Shown here: positions 36,701 through 46,280 of the stretch, piece after piece
Layout: every line of letters begins with the position of its first letter
Numbering within the stretch: position 1 is the stretch's first letter
Assembly (NCBI GenBank): GCA_025267735.1
Contig: CM046293.1
Coordinates: forward strand, 12,672,560-12,736,559
Reading direction: 5' to 3'
Origin: Mactra quadrangularis
Taxonomy: Eukaryota > Mollusca > Bivalvia > Venerida > Mactridae
DNA: 64,000 nucleotides
The notes under the pieces: generated by a model
Told to the model about the DNA's origin: nothing
The model's database searches: none
Seen by the model: only the letters and a program-made list of their open reading frames with translations
Position numbers and translations under genes: made by a program

Positions 36701-36961
36701 CTCTAAATTCCTTGCAAGGTCATCAATACGTGATCTCAGTTCATTATTGTCATTAGATAAAGTATTCATTTTGTCCCATGCTGTGTAATTAAACAATACA
36801 TTACTAATTAAACAAACAACGCCTACTACGATAGAACACACTGCAATGTTTTGAAATCGTTTAACTCTTAATTTGTTCTTCAAGCAACACGTGCATGCAT
36901 TGTCTACAATTGCATCGTCACTTTTGTCACTATACGGAACTGATATCACACTCTCCTTCAT
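21542..36961 (-). CDS. TNF superfamily ligand 2 with two alternative last exons
   Basis: Predicted type II TNFSF ligand. Exons: 36650-36961, 34224-34352, 24748-24808, 23117-23244, then either 22228-22509 (303 aa in total) or 21542-21787 (291 aa). Phases 0,0,1,0, all GT-AG. Residues 1-38 are cytoplasmic with a CTCC cluster at 23-26; the membrane segment is about 39-57; residues 60-104 look like a coiled coil with a QQQQ run. Exon 2 is a polybasic stalk with RKKR. The THD opens with PVVQIEGTG, has DGLYLLYAQ at the central strand, and ends with an EIDxNSS...LGLI motif in both last exons. A Cys pair (13-14 residues between) in each last exon matches the disulfide of several TNF ligands. Its likely job is ligand for TNF receptors in immunity or cell death (family knowledge). 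The last-exon choice is inferred from sequence only. Confidence 0.87.
22171..22242. repeat. 36-bp tandem duplication over the end of last exon a
   Basis: GCTAAGGAAG(T/C)CACATGACA followed by TTTTATTCCACG occurs twice in tandem. One copy contains the stop codon, so the duplication copied the last coding bases and the polyadenylation signal. Confidence 0.85.
22190..22232 (-). terminator. Two AATAAA signals at the end of ligand 2 last exon a
   Basis: On the minus strand the end of the exon reads GTG GAA TAA AAT, so the stop codon lies inside AATAAA. A second AATAAA follows about 30 nt on (22192-22197). Both sit in a tandemly duplicated block of about 36 bp. They would allow cleavage right after version a. 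Confidence 0.5.
22228..22509 (-). CDS. Ligand 2 last exon, version a (proximal)
   Basis: 94 codons including the stop, phase 0, acceptor TTTACAG|TTG. It starts LKLQGPTIAGMEILKQ, has TIAVCKRNRTVTNTRSETCF (Cys pair), then EIFIREIDSNSSIQY and ends LGLIKIGNYVE. A second in-frame AG 12 nt further in (exon from 22497) would drop LKLQ. The stop TAA lies inside an AATAAA motif, and a further AATAAA about 30 nt on could end the transcript here. Confidence 0.85.
   Translation of the reverse strand: MKLQGPTIAGMEILKQESSLSSTRTTPRLQTIAVCKRNRTVTNTRSETCFTMNVVNLRQNTEIFIREIDSNSSIQYLPTSNYLGLIKIGNYVE
22609..22818 (+). repeat. SINE family B, headless
   Basis: ATGAAATTATTTCTACGGCC, the GGACAGTTGTCAGTCACGGA body, and the tail TGCTACGGCGTTAAACCCAA. 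It sits in intron 4 of ligand 2, just before last exon a. Confidence 0.8.
23117..23244 (-). CDS. Ligand 2 exon 4: THD core with DGLYLLYAQ
   Basis: 128 nt, phase 1 in and phase 0 out, acceptor ATTATTGCAG, donor CAG|GTAAAT. It reads DLSGFWKASTWSDSTAKFF and ends VVKDGLYLLYAQ, the most recognisable TNF-family segment (G-L/I-Y-x-V-Y-x-Q). The exon ends exactly after the Gln, as in ligand 3. Confidence 0.88.
23519..23798 (+). repeat. Minisatellite, 10 x 28 bp
   Basis: Ten units of exactly 28 bp (GGGTCCCTGGGCGCTTAATG + GTTCTTAT, with small changes) fill 280 bp with no indels. The array is far richer in G and C than its surroundings. It lies in intron 3 of ligand 2. Confidence 0.95.
24258..24677. 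mobile_element. Fold-back element, about 420 bp
   Basis: The halves are inverted copies: GACGACCAGATCAACAAA pairs with TTGTTGATCTGGTCG, TGCAGTCTAAGCAGCAC with GTGCTGCTTAGACTGCA, and AACCCCACAACGGTTCTAG with CTAGAACCATTGTGGGGTT. No coding frame. Confidence 0.8.
24748..24808 (-). CDS. Ligand 2 exon 3: THD first strand
   Basis: 61 nt, phase 0 in and phase 1 out. The acceptor is GATTTTAG and the donor CTG|GTAATT. It reads NCLPVVQIEGTGGFSKQDKS. VVQIEG is in the position of the AHFELKG strand. It sits 9.4 kb from exon 2 and 1.5 kb from exon 4. Confidence 0.8.
24925..25342. mobile_element. hAT-like MITE with 8-bp TSD CTGTATTG
   Basis: TAGGGCTGTAACGATTC on the left and GATACGCAGCCCTA on the right, flanked by CTGTATTG on both sides (24917-24924, 25343-25350). 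The inner part is rich in ATCGCGA/CGATAC words. It sits in intron 2 of ligand 2, just upstream of exon 3. Confidence 0.85.
25787..26135. mobile_element. MULE-like MITE, second copy
   Basis: Same ends (CATTCGGAACACCTCGACC / CCGAGGAGTTCCGAATG) and interior as 12146-12511. Flanks CATTCGTGT and TATTCGTGT form a 9-bp duplication with one change. Confidence 0.8.
26140..28472. other. Intron 2 of ligand 2: no gene seen
   Basis: AT-rich sequence without a repeat family I recognise, apart from a T-then-G run near 27921-27943 and a C run near 28189. No exon of the ligand is needed here by phase. Confidence 0.5.
28473..28799. mobile_element. Palindrome-of-palindromes element with 8-bp TSD TAGATAAT
   Basis: Ends TATGGTGGCATATTTCTGCC and GGCAGAAATATGCCACCA; flanks TAGATAAT on both sides (28465-28472, 28800-28807). 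The interior is built almost wholly from (T)TAACTAGTTACGGTAACTAG-type palindromes. Confidence 0.85.
29322..29750 (-). mobile_element. piggyBac-like MITE, copy P3, with a SINE fragment inside
   Basis: TTAA flanks at 29318-29321 and 29751-29754. Ends AGGTACTAGTTCACAGATTT and GAATGAGTACCT. A SINE A 3' end (29548-29622) is inserted in the middle. Confidence 0.82.
29548..29622 (+). repeat. SINE family A 3' end, nested
   Basis: CTAGGTTAGGTGCGCTGGAC, TTGTGTTGACACGGCGTTAA and an AATA-repeat tail; the rest is missing, as after 5'-truncated insertion. Confidence 0.8.
29760..30930. other. Intron 2 of ligand 2: nothing recognised
   Basis: AT-rich, no open frame with protein-like features and no clear repeat. 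Confidence 0.5.
30934..31276 (-). mobile_element. piggyBac-like MITE, copy P4
   Basis: TTAA at 30930-30933 and 31277-31280. Ends AGGTACTAGTTCACAGATTT and GTGAATGAGTATCT. Confidence 0.82.
31288..33641. mobile_element. 2.35-kb TIR element with periodic GTAGAGTCCGTAGCCC motif
   Basis: Ends CGGCTAAGCCAAGATAAA and TTTATCTTGGCTTAGCCG are perfect inverted repeats. Inside, GTAGAGTCCGTAGCCC (or one-base variants) stands at 31866, 32041, 32389, 32736, 33089 and 33443; the last five are 347-354 bp apart. The units between are diverged. No transposase frame is seen. Confidence 0.75.
34224..34352 (-). CDS. Ligand 2 exon 2: polybasic stalk with RKKR convertase site
   Basis: 43 codons, phase 0 on both sides, between TCATTTCAG and AAG|GTAACT. 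The exon starts ISGTHSSEEDNMS and ends in a Lys/Arg run (HRNKRK ... NKNRKKRCK). RKKR is a classical furin site, as in BAFF, APRIL and EDA stalks, so the ligand may be shed. The open frame continues past the donor, but the joins on both sides fit. Confidence 0.8.
34426..34905. mobile_element. TIR element with ends of about 90 bp
   Basis: The ends GTAGGAAAT ... TGTCCAATCGAT ... ACCATACTGTCGTCTGCTTG are repeated inverted on the right. Several frames seen here (for example 34474-34737) are products of the repeat. It lies between exons 1 and 2 of ligand 2. Confidence 0.8.
34955..35110. mobile_element. Tc1/mariner-like MITE, degenerate
   Basis: AAGTTCCGCTATTAAGATCA and, inverted, GGTCTTAGAAGCGGAACTTA are the ends of the family whose clean copy is nested at 37651-37822. 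Confidence 0.65.
36085..36245 (-). repeat. SINE family A, degenerate
   Basis: TTGTGGACCTTGTCTAAAAC, CAGTACTAACCTACC and a decayed box B (GGTTCGAACC inverted) follow the SINE A order. Confidence 0.55.
36650..36961 (-). CDS. Ligand 2 exon 1: cytoplasmic part, membrane segment, coiled coil
   Basis: 104 codons from the ATG at 36961 to the donor CAGCTG|GTACGT (phase 0). MKESVISVPYSDKSDD is acidic and Ser-rich; NACTCC and a basic run (KNKLRVKRF) lie just before the membrane segment IAVCSIVVGVVCLISNVLF. The heptad-like stretch NELRSRIDDLARNLENLVAL then suits a trimeric stalk. Confidence 0.88.
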
Positions 36962-37508
36962 TTTATTGCTTTTTCTTTAAATGTCTAAATATTAAAAATA
37001 GAATTATGCACAATAGTTATCACGCGCAGCAACGACAGGTGCACGACGTAAACAATTAAAACAACGTAAATTATTTATTCGCTGCATGCAAATTAAATCA
37101 AATTTAAATGCATGATGTATCCAAAATTAGTGTACATATAAGAATGCAATCACAATATTTGCTGTATTTAAAACACTTGCACAAACTAAGTCCCAGAAGA
37201 AAGCTTCCACAATATGTATGAATATTAAGCTAATATTACATACTCATTCAACGGGCATAAACTTAAGGTTTAATGTACCCAAACTATATAGGTCTTGGTT
37301 TATTTAAAAGCGACAAGTTTTGATCAATCTTGGAATAGGGCTACGACTACCGAGAAATACTCATATATGTACCTCATATTTATGTTTATTTATTTATGTA
37401 AATTATGTACTATTACAGGTAATGCAATATTTGCATGTTTGGAGTAAATTAATGCAGTGTGCACTTTTGATAATACATCCAGTCAAACAATGAGGTCAAT
37501 AGTATTAA

Positions 37509-38015
37509 AGGTACTAGTTCACATATTCGGTAAAGATATTTCTACATTATCAAAAAGCCATTCAGTGCCTGTTATTGTGTCAAAAAATAATTCTTAATAT
37601 TTTAAGACAAACTGATCCACAGGTTGCAAGAAATATACAATAAAAAATGCACTACAGTAAAGTTCCGCTATTAAGACCACTTTTGTTATTTCAAAATCAT
37701 GCGATTTTTGACAATTTTAAAGACCCAAATGCTTAATTTGTGAACAAAATGGTCTCTATAATAAGACTGTTTCTCTATTTAAACCAACTATTTTGCTGGT
37801 CTTAATAGCGGAACTTTACTGTACAATTGTCTATACTGTGACATACGGGGTAGAGTTTTACTAATTGAAACACCAACAATTGTAGTTGTATGTCCATTTT
37901 CACTCAAATTATCATTATCAAAACATTAATTTCCTGCTTCAAATAATGTTTCCATACAATTTAGATAGTTTCAGAAAAAGTTGATATTTAAGCTGAAACC
38001 TGTGGATGAGTACCT
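37509..38015 (-). mobile_element. piggyBac-like MITE, copy P5, with nested MITE
   Basis: TTAA on both sides (37505-37508, 38016-38019). Ends AGGTACTAGTTCACATATTC and GGATGAGTACCT. Interrupted by the element at 37651-37822. Confidence 0.82.
37651..37822. mobile_element. Tc1/mariner-like MITE nested in P5
   Basis: CAGTAAAGTTCCGCTATTAA and its inverse TTAATAGCGGAACTTTACTG, flanked by TA on both sides. Comparison with the uninterrupted copies shows the empty site CACTACAATTGTC, so TA was duplicated. Confidence 0.88.
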
Positions 38016-38496
38016 TTAAGAATCTAGATATAAGATGAAACTAAAATTTATATATAGTATTAACGTAATATGATGTACATATAGCCTTGACCTTTAATTC
38101 ATACTTCCTACTGCTAATGAAAAAGCGATGTAATGTCGCTACCCTCTGTTTATGTCACTTGAAATTCAGTATCTGCAATCTATTTCTATCTTTAAATTTA
38201 ACTAGGTTAATAGAATAATAATATCATACTAATTAATATCAGTTATGTCTATACTTGAAAGATAATAATAAATATGTATTGTGATTTATTTAAGATCAGT
38301 TGAACAACTATTACGTTTTAACTATGTAAGTTAATATCAAGGCCGCTGTCTAGTGCTACGGTACTTAACAATTAGAATGGGGACACTTGTACAATGAAAA
38401 CTAGATAATTTTTGGACTTGTTTCGAAACAATTAAAAAACTATCCAAACTATAGTAAGTGCATCGTTGTATTTGTTCAGCTTATCAACTGTCAGTG

Positions 38497-38590
38497 GCTC
38501 ATACATTAACCCCACTGATTTAAATACTCACTTTAATGCTTATGAACTTAGGATCGATTAAAATCAGCGAGGTTAATGTACGCATCATTG
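38497..38590. repeat. Small hairpin repeat CCGCTGATTTAAATA, copy 1
   Basis: CATTAACCCCACTGATTTAA pairs with TTAAAATCAGCGAGGTTAAT. One of a small family in the right half of the window. Confidence 0.65.
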
Positions 38591-39177
38591 AGAGATGAAT
38601 AAAATTGTAATCCTATATGATTTATTAACTAGTGCATATTCACATTCAACAGAGGGTGGTAGAACGGAATGTTCACCCTTGACAAGTAATGTCAACCTTG
38701 GCTTTTATGCCTTCTTCAGAAATATGCATGTAAACTGTACCGTTTATAAAATAACTGCGATGACTTTAATCGCAAGAAACTATTCTAACTTAAACAGCTA
38801 TGCATTGTTATCAATAATCTTTGCAAAACAACGATTAATAGTCCTATGTGAGTACTGGTGGCCTCGGTGGCAACCATAAATAATGACATAAATGGTTACA
38901 AAACTTGACGATGTGTCAAACATTTGTTGAATATAATCGTGAATAACTACCGTCTATTGATCAGTGTACATAAACAACGTACTGGGAGAAAACTTAAAAA
39001 GGTTTAATAGCATTAATACGGGCATTTTAAACTAACCATTCAGATTAATATCGCTTTCATATAATTTTACCTGTCAAACCCAGTATATACGCGTATTTTG
39101 TACCGATTATTGACCCAAACTGACCGTATTTTAATGCCTAGCGACAATAATGCACGGTTATTGTTTATAAATAACAA

Positions 39178-39275
39178 ACTTAGCCCCAGGAAAGCCAAGT
39201 TAGGTACGCTGGACGCAATAAAATGACCTAAATTATGTTGACAAGGCGTTAAACTCAATAAAAAAACAAGAAACA
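39178..39275 (+). repeat. SINE family A 3' end
   Basis: CCAGGAAAGCCAAGTTAGGT, GCTGGACGCAATAAAATGAC, GTTGACAAGGCGTTAAACTC, then A-rich tail. 5' truncated. Confidence 0.75.
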
Positions 39276-39356
39276 AACAAACCTTGTAACCATGACTAGA
39301 CAAAAAAGATCAGGTACCTCAAATATGTGTCTTTTGTTACCGATAACTCAAGCATT

Positions 39357-39510
39357 ATCAAGCACTTTTATTATATGCTGCACCAAGAACGCACGGTCGT
39401 TACAATCTTCAAGAGCCTTCACAAATGAATGAACACTTACAGCAATATTATGGCGTCGTCTTGAAACTGCAACTGGTCTAAAACATGCAAAACTTAATAA
39501 ATTAGCAATA
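39357..39510 (-). other. Unassigned short open frame with RRR motif
   Basis: On the minus strand an open stretch of about 50 codons ends at 39357 and reads SFACFRPVAVSRRRHNIAV, then an amphipathic helix-like part (HSFVKALEDCNDRAFLVQHI) to the stop. A GTAAGT lies inside it. I do not recognise it. It may be an exon end, a relic or chance. Confidence 0.2.
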
Positions 39511-39536
39511 GGGATATCTTCATGTTACATAATTGT

Positions 39537-40065
39537 TAGGGATGTAACAATACGGTAAAGAGCGTATTGCAATATATATTGCAATATTCAAAACCAGTAT
39601 TGCAATATATTGCAATAGGTATCGGGTTTTTTTTGTTTTTAGTAGACGTGCGAAACATGAGTTAATGCACGTGCATTGCATTCTTTACAGGCAAGTGAGC
39701 TCTTATCCAAATATTAGACTTGTGAAAAATGGATTACATGTTAGAAAATAAATAATTTGAAAGGGACTTTCGAGGAGAATTATTCTCTCATTTGTCGAAA
39801 TGTTTAACATTTAAAGCACGATCAGATTATTTCAAGTTTTCAACCAAATTAATAGCTGTAAAGTCAGTGAACGTGCGTAAGCATGAAACTAAGACTATAA
39901 AATGCCATTACATTTATTCAAATATTTAAATTTCATACTGTGATAAAACAATATAAACGGCACATAACTACAAAAACCGGTTCAGGAAAAAAACGAACCG
40001 GTTAAAAACCGTCAGAATTCGTATTGCAATATTAACCGGTATATCGGTTAACCGTTACACCTCTA
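39537..40065. mobile_element. Possible hAT-like MITE, decayed
   Basis: TAGGGATGTAACAATACGGT on the left, and TTAACCGTTACACCTCTA on the right, resemble hAT-type ends. The interior is rich in TATTGCAATA and AACCGGT palindromes and contains a piece of SINE C tail (39851-39906). No target duplication survives. Confidence 0.6.
39851..39906 (+). repeat. SINE family C tail fragment
   Basis: AGCTGTAAAGTCAGTGAACG, then GTAAGCATGAAACTAAGAC; same words as at 18230-18275. Confidence 0.65.
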
Positions 40066-42023
40066 ATTATTTTGGCATTATTAAATCTGTATGTGCAATA
40101 TGCCATTTGATGTGTCTGTGTTTACGGCATTGGTTAATGAATTATCTCCCTTGGTAAAGCCTATTTTCATCAAGTAATGTCTGACAAGCTTTTAAAAATT
40201 GTTTCAATGCTGCAACCGGTGATTTATGATGAATGCGATATTTTTCACTAGAAGTTTTGTTTGTGGACTTTATCATTTTTGGTCTGCTAGCTTGAAGCCA
40301 TGCCGACGCACGTCAAATGACTAACCTACCGAAAAAAAGCTACATATATAGCGTCCCGTAAACGCAACGTGCTCAATATGTATATTAAAAGAGACTTTTT
40401 TGCGCAGCAGACTCTTTATGTGCATTTAACATTACAAAAACTTATTGTTGTCTCTATACGGAGTTATTGTCAAAGCAACCACACGTCCTTTAATATTGGT
40501 CATATATTTACATCATATAATGCTATACCATTGTAAGTTAACGCGACAAATAGACGCATGCATTGAACCTAATTAAAGACGCAATTTAAGGAAGATAATT
40601 TATCACAAACTGCCAAGAAATTATTATGTGATGTGATTATGATCAAAGACTAGCAATTCATATATGCATTAACCCTAACTTGCATTTTACACAGAAAAAC
40701 AGAAAATGCAAACTTAACATTGTCATTGCAGTATACATATTGTCTCAAACCCTAAATAATGTTTCTACCCGAACCACTTTAAAATACATGTCCGTGAAAC
40801 ATGACATTTTTTATAAAGCTGCCCTAACTTTAATGGTGAAAGGGCGCCTGTTAACTTGTATGATATATTAACAAAACGAATAAAGTCCGATTGATTGTGT
40901 ATCTACTGACTGACCTATTGACAAGACGTCATGTATGGAAGCCCTTGTACTAAATTTTAATATTTTGCAAAATAATCTCAGGGGGATTAAATAAATAGTC
41001 TATTTTTATACTGTTTTCGTGGAAGTTGGTAATCTTTCTAGGAATTTATGAAAGAAAAGTACTTAAGACCAATTTTAGTGATATAAATACATATTTAGGT
41101 CAAACCCCGGCGTATTTATATTGCATACTGCCAATATTTCATAGCTAAACTATAAATGTTTAGATGTTTCCATTATCTAGGTTATATACATTGAAAATTG
41201 TAGGTTAATATAATATTTCATTTGAAAATACAGTATCACCATGGGGGAAGATTAGGGTGCAATGATTCTTTATTCTTACCCTGTTGTAATTTTCTTTCAT
41301 ATTTTTGAAATTTTTGTAACATCCCTCTTTATTAGCATCAACTTGGCTCCAAGAGCTGACGATGAATGTCCATTATAAGGATGATATTATCTTCAACAAC
41401 CCTTGGAGGACCTTCTCTTACAGATTGTTTACACGTCTACTTTGCATGGCTTACCGTGGGACCTGAAAACTCGAACAAACGAGAGCTCCATGATATTATA
41501 TTATATAAATAGCAACAATCTTGATATTGAACTTATAAAATGTTTGCAAGCTTGGATGCACATATATTGTTATATAACGTACGTTGATCTATCATGACAC
41601 ACAAAAATTGTTGAAGGTTGCTTATGATTTAGCCTAGATTTTCATTTTCTAAAAACAGACATTGTTTAGTTAAAATACTTTGGACCATAATTGCTATGGG
41701 TGTGTCTCGAGATCTTAAAGAACTAAGTAACAAAGAACCTATCACAAGAAACCTGCATGTGATCTAGTTCCACCCCAAGTTATACATGTTAAGGCTGCTC
41801 AGTGTGCACAGTGATATATTTGCAAGCACTTCAAACCATGTCTTTAATTTATATTAGAAGTTTAACATGTGCAAATCTATTAAATACAAACCTGTACAAG
41901 TTATCTCCCTTTTCAAACCTCCAAACGAAAATATACAAGATAACTCCTGTGGTCTTTGGCTGACTTTTGTGAAAGTTGCTTCCCCTGAAATATGTTAAAT
42001 ATCTTTTCGAAATAGAGAATAAC

Positions 42024-42100
42024 CATTCGGAACACCCTCGATCTTTCATAGATGAATAATAATAGTTATTCGTAGCGAATGGCCGAGGATGTTCCGAATG
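42024..42100. mobile_element. 77-bp MULE-like MITE with 10-bp TSD AGAGAATAAC
   Basis: CATTCGGAACACCCTCGATC and GGCCGAGGATGTTCCGAATG form an almost complete hairpin. AGAGAATAAC flanks both sides exactly (42014-42023, 42101-42110). Confidence 0.88.
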
Positions 42101-42193
42101 AGAGAATAACTACATAAATCAATGTTAATATGCATAATATTCAATACTGTATATTGTTAACTTGTATTTAACTGCCAGTGGTGCATAAATTAA

Positions 42194-42537
42194 AGGTACT
42201 CATTCACAGATTTCAACTTAAACATCAACTTTTTCTAAAACTATCAAAATTGTTTGGAAACATTTTAAAGCAGAAAATTAGTGATTTGATAATAACAATG
42301 TTGGTGCAAATTGACATACAACTCCAGAAGATGGTGTTTCAAGTAGTAAAACTCTACCCCGTATGTTACGGTATAGATATCTTTAGTGCATTTTTATGAT
42401 TTTTATTGTATATTTCTTGTAACATATAGGTCGATTTGTCTTAAAGAATCAAGAATTACTTTTTGGCACAATTACAGACACTGAATAGTATTTTGGAAAT
42501 ATAGAAAACGCTTAACCAAATCTGTGAACTAGTACCT
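42194..42537 (+). mobile_element. piggyBac-like MITE, copy P6
   Basis: TTAA on both sides (42190-42193, 42538-42541). Ends AGGTACTCATTCACAGATTT and TGTGAACTAGTACCT. Uninterrupted, so it is a good reference copy. Confidence 0.85.
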
Positions 42538-42541
42538 TTAA

Positions 42542-42640
42542 CCTCAATGATTTAAAAATACACTACCGTACTTCTGTACTTAAAATCTATCAAATCATAT
42601 TTAAATCAGCGGAGCTTATGTATGTGTCAGTGACAGTTGA
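42542..42640. repeat. Small hairpin repeat CCGCTGATTTAAATA, copy 2
   Basis: CCTCAATGATTTAAAAATAC pairs with ATATTTAAATCAGCGGAGC. It directly abuts the right TTAA of P6. Confidence 0.6.
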
Positions 42641-42682
42641 ATAAAATTGAACAATACCTGTGCACAATAATTAATATTCGAT

Positions 42683-42985
42683 TAGGCCTCAACAAGTTGA
42701 TCATATGTTCTATGAATTCGCTGCACCTTAATTTTGACGGTTTTTACACAAATTTGTTTTTTGTTTCCTCGCTCGTTCATAAAAATTTGGTTAATCTGCT
42801 ATATAAAGCAACTAAACTAAAAAAAAATTTTATTTTTGTTTCCTCGCTCGCTCATAAAAATTTGGTTAATCTGCTATATAAAGTAACTAAACTAAGATTT
42901 TTTTTTATTTCTTCGCTCGCTCGCCCCATTCCCCCCCCCCCCCCGAAAAATCCATAGAACACATGATCAACTTGTTGTGGCCTTA
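42683..42985. mobile_element. TIR element with internal tandem repeats
   Basis: TAGGCCTCAACAAGTTGATC and GATCAACTTGTTGTGGCCTTA are inverted ends. Inside, a unit with TTTCCTCGCTCG and AATTTGGTTAATCTGC is repeated at 42763 and 42838, with a partial third at 42907, before a C run. Confidence 0.75.
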
Positions 42986-43430
42986 GAATGTAACAATCTA
43001 GGGTTTACTTTCGCGGAATAGTATTTTCGAAGGAAAACCGTATATGCTCAAAGGGAACACAATGGATAGGTTAGTTGTTTCTGCCCGGTTATTAAGTGAA
43101 TCTCTTGTCTACTGGTCACAGTTATGTTTTATACAACAATTATGTCAGTCAAATAATACACGTTTACCTTGACACAAAGCTGAAATATATATAAAACATA
43201 TTTGTCATTGTTAAGCGTAAAATCTTATTTCACTTATTCAGCTCAGAAAATTTGTTTTCTTTTTATACAAACGTGACGTCAAAAGTATGTTTTCACTGCA
43301 ATAAGATACATGTATTTGACTTTTCCCTTCCAACAGTGATCATACTTTGACCATTAAACTCAGGAATAGTTGGTAAAATGATGCATATTTTCCCGCATTT
43401 AAGTTAAACAAGTATTAGGTTTAGATCTGT

Positions 43431-43744
43431 AGCGTGTTCAATTACCCTAAACGTCCTAAACCGTTCCGTAACGATACATTTGGAACTCCTCGGTCATCCA
43501 CTGCAAATAATCTCATTTAATACACAAATATGCGATCGTTTAGGCAATGAGTGATGTCTCAAAATTTACGGACTAAAAACGAAACATCACTAATTGCCTA
43601 AACGATCATATTTTTTTTTCTTCAACACCGGTAGTTTCAAAATAGCGTCTATATATGTCCGAGATTAATCGCAGTGAATGGCCAAGGAGTTCCGAATGTA
43701 TCGTTACGGAATGTTCTATAACGTTTTGTGTAATTGAACAGGCT
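43431..43744. mobile_element. Palindromic MITE, core type 1 (F2)
   Basis: AGCGTGTTCAATTACCC ... GTAATTGAACAGGCT, with the arms GTTCCGTAACGATACAT and GGAACTCCTCGG. Folds back around about 43575. Confidence 0.8.
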
Positions 43745-43910
43745 ACAGGCTAATGGTCCGTTACAAAACCTTACGTGTCTATGTAAATATTAAAATAAAC
43801 TTATACATTCAATAGGTAGGGTGGTTTTGAGAAATAAAAGTCGTATAGTGCGACAAAATTAACATGAGCTTGAACTACCTTATTATAATAATTACACTTG
43901 GGAGTTCAGT

Positions 43911-44215
43911 TACCGCGAACGTTCTGTAACGTTCTGTAACGTTACATTTGGAATTCCTCGGCCATTCGTTGCGATTAATCTCGGACATATTTAGACGCTA
44001 TTTGGAAACTTCTGGTGTTGAAGTAAACAAATATATGATCATATAGGCAATTGATGATGTTTCGTTTTTTTAAACCGTAAATTTTGAAACATCACTCATT
44101 GTCTTAACGATCGCATATTTATGTATTAGATAAGATTATTCGCAGCGAATGGTCGAGGAGTTCCGAATGTATCGTTATGTAACGTTCTGTAACGTTTTGT
44201 GTGATTGAACACGCT
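43911..44215. mobile_element. Palindromic MITE, core type 1 (F3)
   Basis: Close relative of F2, 166 bp away and in tandem. Ends GGAGTTCAGTTACCGCG and GTGATTGAACACGCT; arms CGTTCTGTAACG. Confidence 0.78.
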
Positions 44216-44910
44216 ACTGGTTTCACTTGCAATTAATCGTGAGTTTCCGTATACGTGTATACGATCATACACATGTATTTGACGATAGATCAATTTTGTA
44301 ATCGTAGCAAATTTTTGTACTTTTAATTTTGGACTCGTTCTTTTGTGGGGAAACGCATAAGTCTGCAATATTGTGACACAGTTTCAAAGTATTTATTCTT
44401 AGGCAAATAGAATAGTTCAGTATGTGTATTTTGCCGAAAACTTCCGATAAAGCGCGATTTACAAACGAAGAAAAAATAGACAGTAAATACTGAGATTAAT
44501 ATATCGTCGTGGTCACTTGAAAGTGCCGGAACTACAAAAATCTAAGTTTTCAGGAGACGAAAAAAACATTATTTCTTAAAGCTGAACTATGAACCTCCGG
44601 TATTTTTAATAGTTACAATGTAACAGGTTAATATTGTCGGACTATAATATTCCATTTTAACAAAATTAGTGCAGTGGATAAACTATCACTCTTTTAGCAC
44701 ATCAGGAAGGCACTCGTAAAACAAATTGAATTTGATAATATATAATATTTCATTATCATTCTAAGCACCCCCTGTCGTGGATCAGGTGATAGTATTATTT
44801 ACATAAACAACGTTTGTTTTTAACGTACTTTTGTTCAGTTTTAAATAACAAAATGTACACAATTTAAGGTGTGAACTAAACAACTCCCCTATCATCAGTG
44901 TTATACATGT

Positions 44911-45252
44911 AGGTACTCATTCACAGATTTCAACTTAAATATCAACTTTTATTAAAACTATCAAAACTGAATAGAAACATTTTTTGAAGCAGGAAAGTAG
45001 CGGTCTGATAATGACAATTTCAGTGCAAGTTGACATACAACTACAAATGATGGTGTTTCATGTAGTAAAAATCTATACCGTATGCAACGGTCTAGACAAT
45101 TTAGTGCATTTTTGTGATTTTTATTGTATATTTCTTGCAACCTATAGATCAGTTTGTCTTATGATATTAAGAATTCTTTTGACACAAGTACAGACACTGA
45201 ATGATATTCTGAAATTACAAAAAAAATTAACCAAATCTGTGAACTAGTACCT
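44911..45252 (+). mobile_element. piggyBac-like MITE, copy P7
   Basis: AGGTACTCATTCACAGATTT to TGTGAACTAGTACCT; family body present. The flanks are GT and TTAG, so the TTAA sites have decayed. Confidence 0.78.
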
Positions 45253-45882
45253 TTAGGAAGCAAGCTTTCATAATTCTATTAAGGAACAAACATTCAGACG
45301 AATGCTTTTAATATATTATATAAATGGATACCTGTACTGACAACTTACCATCGTCTTTAAGGTACGATATCTACATCTTGGCTATTTTACCAGACATCAT
45401 ATAAGGCGATAGAACTTTCAACTATTCATTGCAATTTTGTACTCTAAAAAATACCCTGTAAAATGTTGATATTAATAAAAATAAAAACAAAATGCGGTAA
45501 AAGTATTATTTCATTTACATGTTTGGCCGACTTTACAATATTGCTGTTGAACCCTTATCGTTGAAATCACCTTCAAGCAGGTGACTCTTATACAGGTCGT
45601 ATTTTAGGTCATGCGTGTTTTTGTACTTTAAACAATGAAATTGCCCACTAAATGGGTGAATAAGCTGGTGCATGAACAGCATTTTTCTGATTCAAACATA
45701 CCATTTTGATACTCAACATGTGTTTAAAATAGTGAATATGAAGATTGTAAATTTTACATGATATGTTTATGAAATAAGTGAAAAATAACTAAACTTTAAA
45801 ATTGTATGAATAATTCACCCCTTAATATTGGCGTATAATAAAACTGGCTGATATGTTTATAAACGCGATGTTTACGTGGACG

Positions 45883-46030
45883 ACCTGTAGTACCGATTCA
45901 CACCTGAATGGAGGGTAACAGCTGTGGGTAGCTTTTAGAAATAAGCATTGCTCCTAGTGGGATTCAAAACCTGAGACCTTTTGAAACCTAAATGCGCGTC
46001 CTACGACTTGATCTTTGTTCCTACATACCA
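45883..46030 (-). repeat. SINE family C, head part, degenerate
   Basis: On the minus strand: AAGTCGTAGGACGCGCATTT, box B-like GGTTTTGAATCCCACTAGG and GAGCAATGC. Matches the head of 5303-5610. Confidence 0.6.
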
Positions 46031-46280
46031 TTTGTATCTCAAAGTTTACGAACAGTTCAATATCCCTTTTTATAAGATAATTGAAGCCTGACAGAACCCT
46101 TCACAAATGTTTGATTAAGGTCAAGTCGTCATCCTGTCTTATTAAGTAATGGTGCAAACCCTTTAGTAATACATTTAAGTCAACGTTTCATGTCGTTGCA
46201 TGTACATCGACCTGTCAGTGACAACAAAAAGTTAGTCATCAGGTAGCTGGTATCTACCGTTTACACATGGAATATGAGTG

